Shown: positions 1-8,984, counted from the stretch's first letter. The stretch is DNA of 64,000 nucleotides from Natrinema sp. CBA1119 (GCF_002572525.1 NZ_PDBS01000001.1:496001-560000), one strand, 5' to 3'. Numbers and translations are program-made. Notes: a model not told the origin generated them from the sequence alone.

Positions 1-567
1 GCGATCACTCGCATCGACTGGGGAGTTACCGACTTCGATGCGACGACGCTCGAGCGGCTGATCGTCGCCGTCGGGTCGATCGGAGCGGTCGGCTTCCTCG
101 TCGTCGGCGCGGTGTCGACCGGTGACGGACTCGCGCCGGGACCCGTCGCGCTGGCCTCGCTCGGAATCGGGTACGCCCTGCTGGGGAGCGCGGCGCGTCG
201 GGTCGGCGGACGACTCGAGACTCGCGGGTTCGTCGGTCTGTCGGTGCTCGCGACGGTCGCCGCCGCAGGGGTCACCCTCCTGCTCGCCGGGCCGCCGGTG
301 TACGCGTTTCCCGCGCTGTTCGGCCTGGCGACCGCGCTCTGTCTCCCGATCGGGCACGCCGCCGAACGCGGGCGGACGGCGGTTGCGCTTATCGCAGTCG
401 CCGCACTCACGCCGATCGCCGCCATCGCGGCCGTCGCACCCGTTTCCGTCTTCGGATACGGGCCGGCCATCTACGGCCTCCTGTTGCTCCCGTGGGTCGC
501 CAGCGTCGCCGCGTTCGGCTACCCGCTCGCGCTGCTCGGTCGGCGGCTGGCTATCGATACCGATTGA
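1..567 (+). CDS. Membrane protein, 5' end outside window
   Basis: The frame is open from the first base of the window, so about 188 C-terminal residues are visible and the true start lies upstream. A GTG at 112 could be read as a start, but the coding sequence before it (a short polar stretch, then a hydrophobic run ending VGFLVVGAV) continues the same alanine/glycine/leucine-rich pattern. Four to five hydrophobic segments of about 20 residues alternate with short Arg-rich or Gly-rich loops, as in a polytopic membrane protein. I do not recognise the family and see no catalytic motif. The next gene is convergent and 33 bp away. Confidence 0.6.
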   Translation, partial: AITRIDWGVTDFDATTLERLIVAVGSIGAVGFLVVGAVSTGDGLAPGPVALASLGIGYALLGSAARRVGGRLETRGFVGLSVLATVAAAGVTLLLAGPPVYAFPALFGLATALCLPIGHAAERGRTAVALIAVAALTPIAAIAAVAPVSVFGYGPAIYGLLLLPWVASVAAFGYPLALLGRRLAIDTD

Positions 568-600
568 ACCGCAAACCGTGACTCGTCTCTCATCCCCGTC

Positions 601-1020
601 TCACTCGAGGAACCGAGCGTTCACGTCCACGTCCGCTGGCGGCATGGCACACTGCTCTTTCTTGCCGAACCAACGGTAGCGGCGGGCGGCGACGAAATCG
701 TACGCTCGGTCCCGGAGCCAGCGCGGCAGGAATCGAGTCGGGCCGAGCAGCGCGTAGACGCCGCCGAGGAGCCGCGCGATGCGAATGACTGCGGACGACT
801 TCACGTAACAGTCGTCGCCCTCGATCAGCACGATCGACTCGAGTTCGTCGGTCGGCAGCCCGTGCTCGGCGAGCAGCTCCGTGCCGATATCGGACTGGAG
901 CGAAGCGAAGTGAAACGTTCCGTCGGTATCCCGGGGCAGGATGAACTGGACGAACCCGTTACAGAGGTTGCAGACGCCGTCGAAAAGAACGATCGGCCCG
1001 TCCGGGATATCCGAACTCAT
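601..1020 (-). CDS. DCC family thiol-disulfide oxidoreductase (DUF393)
   Basis: 139 residues, the usual size for the DCC family. The N terminus has the signature DGVCNLCN at residues 14-21, giving the CxxC pair Cys17/Cys20 after a short beta strand (PIVLFDG), the start of a thioredoxin-like fold. The C-terminal half (ARLLGGVYALLGPTRFLPRW, then an aromatic/basic tail) matches the helical part of the family. Members are predicted thiol-disulfide oxidoreductases, but few have been characterised and the substrate is unknown. The start ATG at 1020 is 73 bp from the end of the next gene on the same strand. Confidence 0.88.
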   Translation of the reverse strand: MSSDIPDGPIVLFDGVCNLCNGFVQFILPRDTDGTFHFASLQSDIGTELLAEHGLPTDELESIVLIEGDDCYVKSSAVIRIARLLGGVYALLGPTRFLPRWLRDRAYDFVAARRYRWFGKKEQCAMPPADVDVNARFLE

Positions 1021-1093
1021 TGGTACTCGATCGTTAGAACTGGTCCGAAGTCAACATGTCGATCCCTGGCTGCTCGCGTCTCATCGGTCGCTG

Positions 1094-2140
1094 CTACTGG
1101 TGGAGCGGCTGCTCGGCCATCTTGGTGCGAAGTTCGTCCAGTCGCGAGGGGGAGACGCCGTCCTCGAACTGCTGGAGGAGCGCGTACACCTCCGCTCGAG
1201 ACACTTTGACGTCGCCCTCGCGAACGACGTCTTCGGGGCGTTCGCGCAGTTCGCGGAGGGTCCCAACCGCCAGCAGGTAGGGGATCGCCCACGCCGAGAG
1301 CCGGTTGCCGTGGTGTTCGGGCACGACCTCGAGGTAGCGGTGGGCGTCGTCGAGGTAGCGCTCGGCGCGGCCCGTCACCCGCTTGATGACGTTCGTGACG
1401 CCGCCGTGGTGGTCCTCGTCGGTCACCGATTCGATTTCGACGTCCTCCGCCGCGAGCCACTCGGCGGGGAGGTAGACGTTGTTTTCGTCGTGGTAATCGG
1501 ACTCGACGTCCTTCGCGATGTTGACCAGTTGGAGGAGGAGCGCGAACGAGCGCGCGTTCCCCCGCATCTCGTCGGCCCGTTCCTGCGACGTGCCGCGGGC
1601 GACCAGTCCGGTGATCAGGGTCCCGACGGTGCCGGCGGCGTACCAGCAGTACTCCTCGAGTTCCTCGATCGTCTGGAGGCGTAACCCACCCTCACTCGCG
1701 TAGCGATCGGTGAACATCGCCATTCCGTCGACGAGTTCGCGGACCGGTTCGCGCATGATTTCGCGGGGCTCCTCTTCGAGCGATTCGAACGTTTGCAGGA
1801 CCCGGGGCGTCTCGGCGACGACGTCCCAGTCGTCGGTTCGCTCCTCGGGAATCCACGGCTCGACGTCGTCCATGAACGCCGAGACGGAGCCATCCGCGTT
1901 CGGATCGAGCAGTCGATCGTACGTCGCGAGCAGTTCGGTCTGTGCGTCCGGCGGGATATGGCCCGCATCCTCGATCGTATCGGCAATTCGACAAAGAAGG
2001 TAGCCGACACAGATGTGTCTCGACATCGGCTCCTCGAGCCGGTCGATCGTAATCGAGAAGGTCCGCGAAACGCCGTGAACCGCGTCGTAACACCACTCGA
2101 GGTCGGCGTCAGTGGGGGATTCAGACTGGCCCGTGGTCAT
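1094..2140 (-). CDS. Squalene/phytoene synthase family prenyltransferase, probably squalene synthase
   Basis: 348 residues. The first Asp-rich motif is DTIED at residues 54-58 and the second is DVESD at 211-215. Both bind Mg-diphosphate in the head-to-head prenyltransferases. The motif YCWYAAGTVG at 164-173 and the following NIAKDVESDYHDENNVYLP segment look more like squalene synthase (farnesyl diphosphate farnesyltransferase) than phytoene synthase, which usually has DDxxD-type first motifs. Squalene in haloarchaea is a membrane lipid and an electron acceptor for carotenoid-like reductions. Phytoene synthase or a presqualene diphosphate synthase remain possible. It may be co-transcribed with the DCC gene downstream. 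Confidence 0.82.
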   Translation of the reverse strand: MTTGQSESPTDADLEWCYDAVHGVSRTFSITIDRLEEPMSRHICVGYLLCRIADTIEDAGHIPPDAQTELLATYDRLLDPNADGSVSAFMDDVEPWIPEERTDDWDVVAETPRVLQTFESLEEEPREIMREPVRELVDGMAMFTDRYASEGGLRLQTIEELEEYCWYAAGTVGTLITGLVARGTSQERADEMRGNARSFALLLQLVNIAKDVESDYHDENNVYLPAEWLAAEDVEIESVTDEDHHGGVTNVIKRVTGRAERYLDDAHRYLEVVPEHHGNRLSAWAIPYLLAVGTLRELRERPEDVVREGDVKVSRAEVYALLQQFEDGVSPSRLDELRTKMAEQPLHQ

Positions 2141-2303
2141 CTACTCGAGTTAGTTTGGTGACCATCGGGGAAAAACACCGCGGTCGCGGCGTGCTCTTCC
2201 GATCGGTGGCCAACCGAAGGAGCCATCGACCGCGGACGCGGTTCACTACGACCCGGCGACTCCCGACAAAACCGGTATCACGGAACGACGCGAAGCCGTA
2301 ATC

Positions 2304-2945
2304 GTGACCGAATCCGTACTCATCGCCGGCGCGCACGGGCAGGTCGGACAGCACGTGACGGAACTCCTCGGCGCGAGCGATCGCACCGCTCGAGCGATGG
2401 TCCGCGACGAGTCCCAGACCGACAAGATGGCTGAACTGGGCGGAGAGCCGGTCGTAGCAGACCTGACCGGAGATGTCGACCACGCAGTCGAGGGCTGTGA
2501 CGCCATCGTCTTCGCGGCCGGTTCGGGCGGCGAGGACGTCTACGGCGTCGACCGCGACGGCGCGATCGGGTTGATCGACGCGGCGAGCGCGGCGGGCGTC
2601 GACCGGTTCGTCATGCTCAGCTCGATGGGTGCCGACGACCCGGAATCGGGACCCGAGGCGCTTCGGGACTACCTGATCGCCAAGGCCGAGGCCGACGAGT
2701 ATCTCCGCAACAGCGGCCTCGACTATACGATCGTGCGGCCGGGCGAGCTAACCAACGAATCCGGCACCGGCGAGATTCGAGCGGGGGAGGGGCTCGAGCT
2801 GGGTGACGGTGATATCCCTCGCGAAGACGTCGCCCGAACGCTCGTGGCCGCGATCGACTTCGAGCCCGTCTCCGGCGAGACGTTCGAGATCCTCTCGGGC
2901 GAGGAGTCGATCGAGGACGCGCTCGAGACGATCGGCTCGAGTTGA
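2304..2945 (+). CDS. Atypical SDR / NmrA-like NAD(P)-binding protein
   Basis: 213 residues from a GTG start. The N-terminal VLIAGAHGQVGQHV is the glycine-rich dinucleotide-binding loop (GxxGxxG) of an extended or atypical short-chain dehydrogenase. Downstream are VVADLTGD, VFAAGSGGED (end of strand 4) and RFVMLSSMGAD (strand 5). The Tyr-x-x-x-Lys pair is replaced by a DYLIAKAEAD segment, as in the YwnB/HSCARG group (SDR_a5). These bind NADP(H) and often act as redox sensors or on small ketones; the substrate cannot be told from sequence. It is divergent from the prenyltransferase upstream, with 163 bp between them. Confidence 0.8.
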   Translation: MTESVLIAGAHGQVGQHVTELLGASDRTARAMVRDESQTDKMAELGGEPVVADLTGDVDHAVEGCDAIVFAAGSGGEDVYGVDRDGAIGLIDAASAAGVDRFVMLSSMGADDPESGPEALRDYLIAKAEADEYLRNSGLDYTIVRPGELTNESGTGEIRAGEGLELGDGDIPREDVARTLVAAIDFEPVSGETFEILSGEESIEDALETIGSS

Positions 2946-3057
2946 GCGACGAGCGGATAGACACGGTGGATCGGAGCCGAGTCACGAGAAGTCCCGATCT
3001 CCGCTACGATCCTCTCGTTTTTGACAGCGTCTCGAGATGAATTCGTCGAAGAGAGAA

Positions 3058-3065
3058 CAATAAAG
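3058..3065 (+). promoter_or_regulatory. TATA box of acyl-CoA dehydrogenase gene
   Basis: CAATAAAG lies 25-32 nt before the ATG at 3090. That is the spacing expected for an archaeal TATA box serving a leaderless transcript, and it decides the start at 3090 over an earlier in-frame ATG at 3021. Confidence 0.5.
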
Positions 3066-3089
3066 GATGGAGGCCTCGAATTCCGTGAT

Positions 3090-4235
3090 ATGGATTTCGC
3101 ACTCTCGGCCGAGCAGCAACAGATTCGAGATATGGTCTCGGAGTTCGTCGACGAGGAGGTCGTCCCCGTCGCCGAGGAAATCGACCACGAGGACGAGTTC
3201 CCCGCCGATCTCGTGAGCGAGATGGGCGAACTCGGGCTGATGGGGATGCCCTTCCCCGAGGAGTACGGCGGTGCCGGACTCGACTACCACTCCTACGCGA
3301 TCGGTCTCGAGGAGATCGCCCGTGGCTCGGGCGGGCTGGGAACGATCGTCGCCGCTCACACCTCGCTGGCGGGCAATATGCTCTACGAGTTCGGTGACGA
3401 GTCCCAGAAAGAGGAATATCTGACCCCCGTCGCGGCGGGCGAGGACATCGGGGCGTTCGCGCTCTCGGAGGCGGGCGCGGGCAGCGACGTGCCGGCGATG
3501 GACACGATCGCCGAACGGGACGGCGACGAGTACGTCATCAACGGCGGCAAGCTCTGGATCTCGAACGGCTCCGTGGCCGATACGGTCACGCTCTTCGCGA
3601 AAACAGATCCGGAGGCGGGCAACAAGGGAATCTCCTCCTTCATCGTTCGGCCCGAGGAGGACGACGGCTTCATCGTCGAGGGGACGGAGGACAAGCTCGG
3701 CGACAAGGGCTGTCCGACCGCAGAGCTCCGATTCGACGACCTCCGGATCCCGGAATCGCGCCGACTCGGCGAGGAGGGCGACGGCTTCGTCCACGCGCTG
3801 AAGACGCTGAACGGCGGCCGAATTACGATCGCGGCCCGCGGCGTCGGTATCGCTCGCGCGGCCTTCGAGGAGGCCCGCGACTACGCCAACGAGCGCGAGC
3901 AGTTCGGCCAGCCAATCGGCGAGTTCCAGTCGATCAAACACAAGCTGGCGGACATGGACACGAAGATCCAGGCCGCCAAGATGCTCATGCACAAGGCCGC
4001 GGACAAGAAGATCCGCGGCGAGGACTACATCAAGGACGCCTCCCAGGCGAAGCTCTACGCCTCCGAAGTGAGCCGCGAGGTCGCGAACGAAGGGATCCAG
4101 ATCCACGGCGGCTACGGCTACACCAAGGACTTCGCCGCCCAGCGCTTCTACCGCGACGCCAAGCTCAACGAGATCTACGAGGGCACCAGCGAGGTGCTGC
4201 GCAACACGATCGGCGACCAGTTGCTCGAGGAATAG
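3090..4235 (+). CDS. Acyl-CoA dehydrogenase
   Basis: 381 residues beginning MDFALSAEQQQIRDMV, the standard start of the family. The FAD/substrate segment FALSEAGAGSDVPAM and the WISNG motif are present, followed by the arginine-containing EREQFGQPIGEFQSIKHKLA helix and the C-terminal KLNEIYEGTSEVLRNTIG, which carries the catalytic glutamate of short/medium-chain type enzymes. It catalyses alpha-beta dehydrogenation of acyl-CoA in the cytoplasm, passing electrons to electron-transfer flavoprotein. The acyl chain preferred is not deducible. The gene stands alone on its strand; a TATA box at 3058 suggests a leaderless mRNA. Confidence 0.95.
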   Translation: MDFALSAEQQQIRDMVSEFVDEEVVPVAEEIDHEDEFPADLVSEMGELGLMGMPFPEEYGGAGLDYHSYAIGLEEIARGSGGLGTIVAAHTSLAGNMLYEFGDESQKEEYLTPVAAGEDIGAFALSEAGAGSDVPAMDTIAERDGDEYVINGGKLWISNGSVADTVTLFAKTDPEAGNKGISSFIVRPEEDDGFIVEGTEDKLGDKGCPTAELRFDDLRIPESRRLGEEGDGFVHALKTLNGGRITIAARGVGIARAAFEEARDYANEREQFGQPIGEFQSIKHKLADMDTKIQAAKMLMHKAADKKIRGEDYIKDASQAKLYASEVSREVANEGIQIHGGYGYTKDFAAQRFYRDAKLNEIYEGTSEVLRNTIGDQLLEE

Positions 4236-4342
4236 CCTCTCGGCCCGCCTCGAGCACCGGCCGCCGCGATTCGTCGCCGGCAGCGTTTGTTCCACTGGAT
4301 ATATCACAGTACGTTTACAGTATTCCAGCGTGCAGTGGGCGC

Positions 4343-4513
4343 ATGGACCGAACTGAGCTGTTCCTCGCGATCATCGCGTACACGCTGATCGTGATGACGT
4401 TCGCAATCGAGGGCGAGTACGTCGATTTCGCGATGGTTCCGCTTTTCGGGCTGTTGTTCGCCATCCCGCTGTACGTGGCCGTCCGCCTCATCAGAAACCC
4501 GTCCCTCGAGTGA
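4343..4513 (+). CDS. Small two-helix membrane protein
   Basis: 56 residues from ATG 4343. The sequence begins MDRTELFLAIIAYTLIVMTF, has a short acidic loop (EGEYVDF), and then a second hydrophobic helix (PLFGLLFAIPLYVAVRLI), so two membrane spans with both ends probably cytoplasmic. A TATA-like GGATATATC at about 4298-4306 lies upstream. Codon use matches its neighbours. No family recognised. It is convergent with the PadR gene, 20 bp away. Confidence 0.55.
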   Translation: MDRTELFLAIIAYTLIVMTFAIEGEYVDFAMVPLFGLLFAIPLYVAVRLIRNPSLE

Positions 4514-4533
4514 CCGATACGGTGTTCCACGAC

Positions 4534-4836
4534 CTATCCGACGGTCTCGTCGCCGTCCTCGAGACACTCCCGGACCCACGCTCCGTGCTCGCGCGTCCGT
4601 CGGTCGCCCGCCTCGGTTAGTGCGTAGACGTCGTGCAGTCCCTCGGTTCGTTTCTCGACGAAGCCCGCGTCGACCAGGGCCGACAGCGAGCCGTAGAACG
4701 ATTTCGGGTCAAGCCGGTCGTCGTAGTGGGACTCGAGGCGCGATTTCAGCTCCTGGCCGCGTAGCTCGCCCGCCTCGGCCGCGGCGAGCAGGAAACAGAT
4801 GTCCCGACGACGACCGCTCCGGAGCCACTTGCTCAT
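4534..4836 (-). CDS. PadR family transcriptional regulator
   Basis: 100 residues. The order is a winged helix-turn-helix (RRRDICFLLAAAEAGELRGQELKSRL, then LDPKSFYGSLSALVDAGFVE as recognition helix and wing) and the wing YALTEAGDRR, typical of PadR-like repressors. The family usually carries a C-terminal dimerisation helix; here it is short, so this is the compact PadR type common in haloarchaea. The ligand and targets are unknown. It is downstream of, and on the same strand as, the metalloprotease gene, 64 bp away. Confidence 0.85.
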   Translation of the reverse strand: MSKWLRSGRRRDICFLLAAAEAGELRGQELKSRLESHYDDRLDPKSFYGSLSALVDAGFVEKRTEGLHDVYALTEAGDRRTREHGAWVRECLEDGDETVG

Positions 4837-4900
4837 ACTCGAGGTGCGTCCGAGAGACGCTCGAGCGTTACGGTTTCAGTGCTCGCTCGCACGTCCCGGC

Positions 4901-5806
4901 TCAGTCGCGCTCGAGTTGCCGACGGACGGTCGCGATGATCGTCCACGCGATCCCACCGAGCGCGGCCGCGGCGAGCAGCGCTCGGTCGCCGATCTCGAGG
5001 AGTGCGGTGCCGTCGGGGTGGCGGTCGTGACGGAAGAGCAGCCAGCCACTCTCCGGATCGCCGAGGACGACATCGCCGGAGCCGACCGCGAGCGAGAGGA
5101 GGACGGCGAACAGCGCGTAGATCACGATCGCGGCGAGGGTTCCGACGCTCCCGGTCAGAAACCGTGCGAGGAGCGGCGCGCCCGGAAGCCGGCTGACGGA
5201 GCGGTCGTCAGCGCCGTAGATTCCGAACCCCTGGACGCCGCCGGGCGGGTCCCCGACGCGAACGTCGGCGGGGTACTGACAGAGGACGGCGGCCATCCAG
5301 AGGTCGCCGATCGAACCGGCCGCGTTCGCGGCCAGCGGCACGATCAACAGTGGTGACGGAACGACGACCATCGCTGCGAGTCCGAGGGTCGTGATCACCG
5401 CGAACGGCGCGAGCAGGGCGACGAGCAACTGGTTCCGGGTGTAGCTCGCGCCGCTCGTTTCGGCGTACGCGTACGGCAACACGAAGTACGAGAGACCGAT
5501 GCCGTAGCTCGGGGCGTCGCCGTAGCGAGCCATGAACACCCCGTGGAGCAGTTCGTGGGGGACGACCACGCAGACGAGCAGTCCGAGGGAGACGGCGATC
5601 AGCCCGACCACCGTCGGCGGCGAGGACGGCGCGATCACGATCGGCTCGAGCGACGTTCCGCGAACCCACGCGAGGACGTGCCCGAAGCAGTAGGCGAAGC
5701 CGAAGAATCCGACCGCGGAGACGACGAGCCACTGGAGCGTGACCGCTCGCGTGAGTCGAAACGCCGCGAGCGGTCGGCGGGCCGTGGAGGGCTCGGAACG
5801 GCTCAC
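4901..5806 (-). CDS. DUF3267 membrane metalloprotease-like protein
   Basis: 301 residues from a GTG at 5806, chosen because the hydrophobic core begins soon after it and upstream sequence in frame lacks haloarchaeal codon character. Five to six membrane segments are visible. The second or third ends in VVPHELLHG with an HExxH zinc motif (His84, Glu85, His88), the DUF3267 signature, and a later NAAGSIGDLWMA segment could supply the third ligand (the Asp), as in site-2-like proteases. Members are predicted intramembrane zinc proteases; the substrate is unknown. The PadR gene lies 64 bp downstream on the same strand. Confidence 0.78.
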   Translation of the reverse strand: MSRSEPSTARRPLAAFRLTRAVTLQWLVVSAVGFFGFAYCFGHVLAWVRGTSLEPIVIAPSSPPTVVGLIAVSLGLLVCVVVPHELLHGVFMARYGDAPSYGIGLSYFVLPYAYAETSGASYTRNQLLVALLAPFAVITTLGLAAMVVVPSPLLIVPLAANAAGSIGDLWMAAVLCQYPADVRVGDPPGGVQGFGIYGADDRSVSRLPGAPLLARFLTGSVGTLAAIVIYALFAVLLSLAVGSGDVVLGDPESGWLLFRHDRHPDGTALLEIGDRALLAAAALGGIAWTIIATVRRQLERD

Positions 5807-5914
5807 GTGGCGACTCTCGAAGGCGACCGAAAAATCGGTGTCGATGTCCGCTTTCCTCGCGGGCCGCCGACGGGAACCGACAGCTTCCCGGTGGTCGCCC
5901 CGCGAGTTGCCGGC

Positions 5915-6214
5915 ATGACCGACGATCGAACGGCCGAGGCCAGCGGTATCAGGGCCACCTACGACGAAACCGAGATGGAACGCATCCTCTCCTTCGAGCG
6001 CATGGAGTCCGATAGCGGCAGAACCGGCCCGACGGCTGCAATCGCCCAGAACCGCGACGGGTACGCGATGTTGAAAGTACGGCCGACGGCCGAAAGCGAC
6101 GAACTCGAGCGCTACTACGGGTTCGATATGGCCCTCGATCACGTCGGAGAGTTGCTCGGCGTCTCGCCACACGATCTCCCGGTTCCGGACGCAGCCGACG
6201 ATATGGGGATGTGA
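5915..6214 (+). CDS. Conserved haloarchaeal protein of unknown function
   Basis: 99 residues from ATG 5915 (MTDDRTAEASGIRATYDETE). It is soluble and acidic. The middle TAAIAQNRDGYAMLKVRP and the end LGVSPHDLPVPDAADDMGM look like a compact alpha/beta domain. No catalytic or metal-binding motif is visible and I do not recognise the family, though codon usage and composition say it is a real gene. It is divergent from the metalloprotease gene, with about 108 bp between starts. Confidence 0.6.
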   Translation: MTDDRTAEASGIRATYDETEMERILSFERMESDSGRTGPTAAIAQNRDGYAMLKVRPTAESDELERYYGFDMALDHVGELLGVSPHDLPVPDAADDMGM

Positions 6215-6259
6215 GTTGGACGACGAATGCGAGACTCGAATGACGTACAACAGTCCGTA

Positions 6260-6592
6260 TCAGACGACGAACGCGGCGACGATCAGCAGTCCGAAGTACA
6301 GCAGGACCAGGACGCCGAGCGCGTACAGCCGAAAGCGGCGCGTCTCCGCGCGTTCCTCGCGGACGGCCCGCTCGACGGTCGCGCGTTCGCGCTCCGAGAG
6401 TCGGTCGGCGTGCTCGAGGCCGCGGTGGAGCGACTCGTAGCGCGCTCGCCGAAACGGTCGATCGCAGTAGGGACAGCGGGCCGGCGGCTGATCACGCACG
6501 TCGAGTTCGGGCTCTCCAGTGGCTGTGCTCGCTCCGGAGAGAGTATCGATCGCAGGGACTTGCCCCTGTGAGTCACCGGACACGCTACCCAC
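6260..6592 (-). CDS. Zinc-finger protein with C-terminal membrane anchor
   Basis: 110 residues. A C2H2-like finger CPYCDRPFRRARYESLHRGLEH (spacing C-x2-C-x14-H-x4-H) occupies roughly residues 40-61. It is followed by an amphipathic, charged helix (SERERATVERAVREERAETRR) and one hydrophobic helix at the very C terminus (LYALGVLVLLYFGLLIVAAFVV). The arrangement suggests a tail-anchored cytoplasmic zinc finger, perhaps a membrane-tethered regulator or scaffold. It is divergent from the heme synthase gene and may share its regulatory region. Function unknown. Confidence 0.65.
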   Translation of the reverse strand: MGSVSGDSQGQVPAIDTLSGASTATGEPELDVRDQPPARCPYCDRPFRRARYESLHRGLEHADRLSERERATVERAVREERAETRRFRLYALGVLVLLYFGLLIVAAFVV

Positions 6593-6730
6593 TATGCGGG
6601 CCGGCCCAATCCCTCTTCGGGCGGCCCTCGACTGCTGCGGCGCCGACGGCGATACCGATGGCTGTCAGTACGCTCCCCGTGACCGGTTCAATGTGCGGAA
6701 AAATCGCTGCAAACGGGAAGAAGCGGGAGC

Positions 6731-6738
6731 CATAAATA
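6731..6738 (+). promoter_or_regulatory. TATA box of heme A/O synthase gene
   Basis: CATAAATA sits 33-40 nt before the GTG at 6771, so transcription would begin at or a few bases before the start codon. Confidence 0.45.
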
Positions 6739-6770
6739 CGCGGAGTCGAAGGGTGTAGACGAGAAAAGCC

Positions 6771-8198
6771 GTGGCAACAGAGTCGTTTCCCCGCCCGATC
6801 GGCACGCGACGCCGCTTCTCCGCACTGCTCACAGCGACCGCGCTTGGCGTCTACCTGCTGTTGATCGTCGGCGCGACGACATCGCTGACGAACGCGGCCG
6901 CGTCGTGCTCGACGTGGCCGACCTGTCACGCACCCGTCGACCCGCTGAGCCAGACCGAACTCGCCATCGCGTGGGCCCACCGACTCACGGCCGTCGTCGT
7001 CGGCCTGCTCGTCACCGCGACGGCCCTCGCCGCGATCCTCGGTGACGCCTCGAGTCGCGTCCGAGCGGTGCTGGTCGTCGCCGCCCTCCTCTACATCGTT
7101 CAGGTCGGCGTCGGCGCCGTCACCGCGACGATCGGGCCCGCCGCGATCCTCCCCGGACTCCACCTCGCGCTCGGCCTCGTGATCTTCTCGGGGGTCGTCC
7201 TCGCGCTCGCGTGGGACCTCGAGATCGCGACCGGGAGCGACGACGACGCCAGCGACTCGCCGGAACCGCTCGCGGACCTCGATGAGGAAGTCCCGGCCGC
7301 GTCCGAGCGCACGCTCCCCTCGAGTCGGCTGGCTCGCGCACGGCTCACCGCCTTCGCGTACTTCCAGATGATGAAACCGCGGCTGATGTGGCTGCTCTGT
7401 CTGGTCGCCGCCGCCGGAATGGCGCTCGCGGCCGGCCCCGGACTCGAGATCTACACCATCGTCGCGACGCTCGGCGGCGGCGTCCTCGCGATCGGCGCAA
7501 GCGGGACCTTCAACCACGTCCTCGAGCGCGACGTCGATCAGAAGATGTCCCGCACCGCGGATCGACCGCTGGCGGTCGACCTGATCCCGGTCCGCAACGC
7601 GCTCGCGTTCGGACTCGGGCTGACCGCGCTGTCACTCGGGGCGTTCCTGACGATCAATCGGCTGGCGGCGGCGCTCGGCCTGGCCGCGATCATGTTCTAC
7701 AGCGTCGTCTACACATTGGTGCTCAAGCCGAACACGGTGCAAAACACCGTTATCGGCGGCGCTGCGGGCGCGCTGCCCGCGCTGATCGGCTGGGCCGCCG
7801 TGACGAACGAGATCGGCTGGCCCGGACTCGCGCTCGCGGGCGTCATCTTCCTCTGGACGCCAGCGCACTTCTACAACCTCGCGCTGGCCTACAAGGACGA
7901 CTACGCTCGCGGCGGCTTTCCCATGATGCCGGTCGTCCGGGGCGAGACCGTCACCCGCAAACACATCCTCTACTACATCGCCGCGACGTTCGTAAGCACC
8001 ATCGCCTTGGCGTGGATCACCGAACTCGGCGCGCTGTACGCCGGAACAGTCGTCGTCTTCGGCGGAATCTTCCTCTGGGCCGCCGTTCGCCTCCACTTCG
8101 AGCGGACCGAGGCCGCCGCGTTCCGGTCGTTCCACGCCTCGAACGCGTTCCTCGGGGCCGTGCTCGTCGCGATCCTCGTCGACGCGCTCGCGTTCTGA
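6771..8198 (+). CDS. ctaB: Fused CtaA-like / heme o synthase (protoheme IX farnesyltransferase)
   Basis: 475 residues, longer than a stand-alone CtaB (about 300). Residues 1-160 are a half-size CtaA/Cox15-like module: four membrane helices, the Cys pair in CSTWPTC, HRLTA, and a second heme-binding His in GLHLALG. Residues 190-475 are a UbiA-type prenyltransferase with the Asp-rich motif NHVLERDVDQKMSRTADRP, and a second loop VLKPNTVQNTVIGG. CtaB adds a farnesyl-type tail to heme b, and CtaA-type proteins oxidise heme o to heme a for terminal oxidases. Haloarchaea are known to carry this fusion. Whether the half CtaA is catalytic or structural is not clear. Confidence 0.92.
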   Translation: MATESFPRPIGTRRRFSALLTATALGVYLLLIVGATTSLTNAAASCSTWPTCHAPVDPLSQTELAIAWAHRLTAVVVGLLVTATALAAILGDASSRVRAVLVVAALLYIVQVGVGAVTATIGPAAILPGLHLALGLVIFSGVVLALAWDLEIATGSDDDASDSPEPLADLDEEVPAASERTLPSSRLARARLTAFAYFQMMKPRLMWLLCLVAAAGMALAAGPGLEIYTIVATLGGGVLAIGASGTFNHVLERDVDQKMSRTADRPLAVDLIPVRNALAFGLGLTALSLGAFLTINRLAAALGLAAIMFYSVVYTLVLKPNTVQNTVIGGAAGALPALIGWAAVTNEIGWPGLALAGVIFLWTPAHFYNLALAYKDDYARGGFPMMPVVRGETVTRKHILYYIAATFVSTIALAWITELGALYAGTVVVFGGIFLWAAVRLHFERTEAAAFRSFHASNAFLGAVLVAILVDALAF

Positions 8199-8435
8199 AC
8201 CGGCTGTCTCTCCCGTTGTGTTCAACGGCCTCCGTGATAACTGCCAAAAGCGGTCTGCTGAATACAGAGGGTCGCTCCAGTACGGAGCGTTCGGTTCTTC
8301 CAGTTCTGCTGCGCCGAATGTCCCGTTGAGTAGGTTTGAAGACTGATATCACTGGTTCTACGAAACGATTTTAGGTCTCCCGAAAATGTGCGACGCCTGA
8401 AAGGTATAAGGCTGTCGAGCGACTACCCCCATGTG

Positions 8436-8984
8436 ATGAGTACCCAAGAGACGACCGTCCGTCAACAGGCCGGCACCGTCGACGAAAACGCGCTCCGGCT
8501 CGATCAGGACAAAGCCGAACAGATCGTCGAGACACTGAACTCCGAACTGGCGAACTCGTACGTCCTCTACCACCAACTCAAAAAGCACCACTGGGTCGTC
8601 GAAGGTGCGGAGTTCCTGCCGCTTCACGAGTTCCTCGAGGAGGCCTACGAACACGTCGAAGAAGGTGCCGACGAGATCGCCGAGCGCGCACAGGCGCTGG
8701 GCGGCGTCCCCGTCTCGGGCCCGGCGAACCTCGAGGAGCGCGCGACCGTCGAGTTCGAGGGCGAAGACGTCTACGACGTCCGCACCATGTTCGAGAACGA
8801 CCTCGAGATGTACGGCGAGATCATCGAGTCGATGCGCGGCAGCATCGAACTCGCCGAGAACCTCGGTGATCCCGCGACCGGCGAGATGCTGCGCGAGATC
8901 CTCGTCACGCTCGAGGAAGACGGTCACCACTTCGAACACTACCTCGAAGACGACACGCTCGTCCTCGAAAGTGCCACTCACTGA
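8436..8984 (+). CDS. dpsA: DpsA ferritin-like iron-storage protein (complete ferroxidase site)
   Basis: 182 residues from ATG 8436, the size of the haloarchaeal DpsA. The ferroxidase residues of the Dps family are all present: His52 (in KHHWVVEG), His64 (LHEFLEE), Asp79 and Glu83 (in GADEIAER). The protein should form a 12-subunit cage that oxidises Fe(II), stores Fe(III) and protects DNA from hydroxyl radicals in the cytoplasm. It is the first of three related genes in tandem; the next begins 13 bp after its stop. An AT-rich stretch near 8364-8372 may be the promoter. Confidence 0.95.
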   Translation: MSTQETTVRQQAGTVDENALRLDQDKAEQIVETLNSELANSYVLYHQLKKHHWVVEGAEFLPLHEFLEEAYEHVEEGADEIAERAQALGGVPVSGPANLEERATVEFEGEDVYDVRTMFENDLEMYGEIIESMRGSIELAENLGDPATGEMLREILVTLEEDGHHFEHYLEDDTLVLESATH

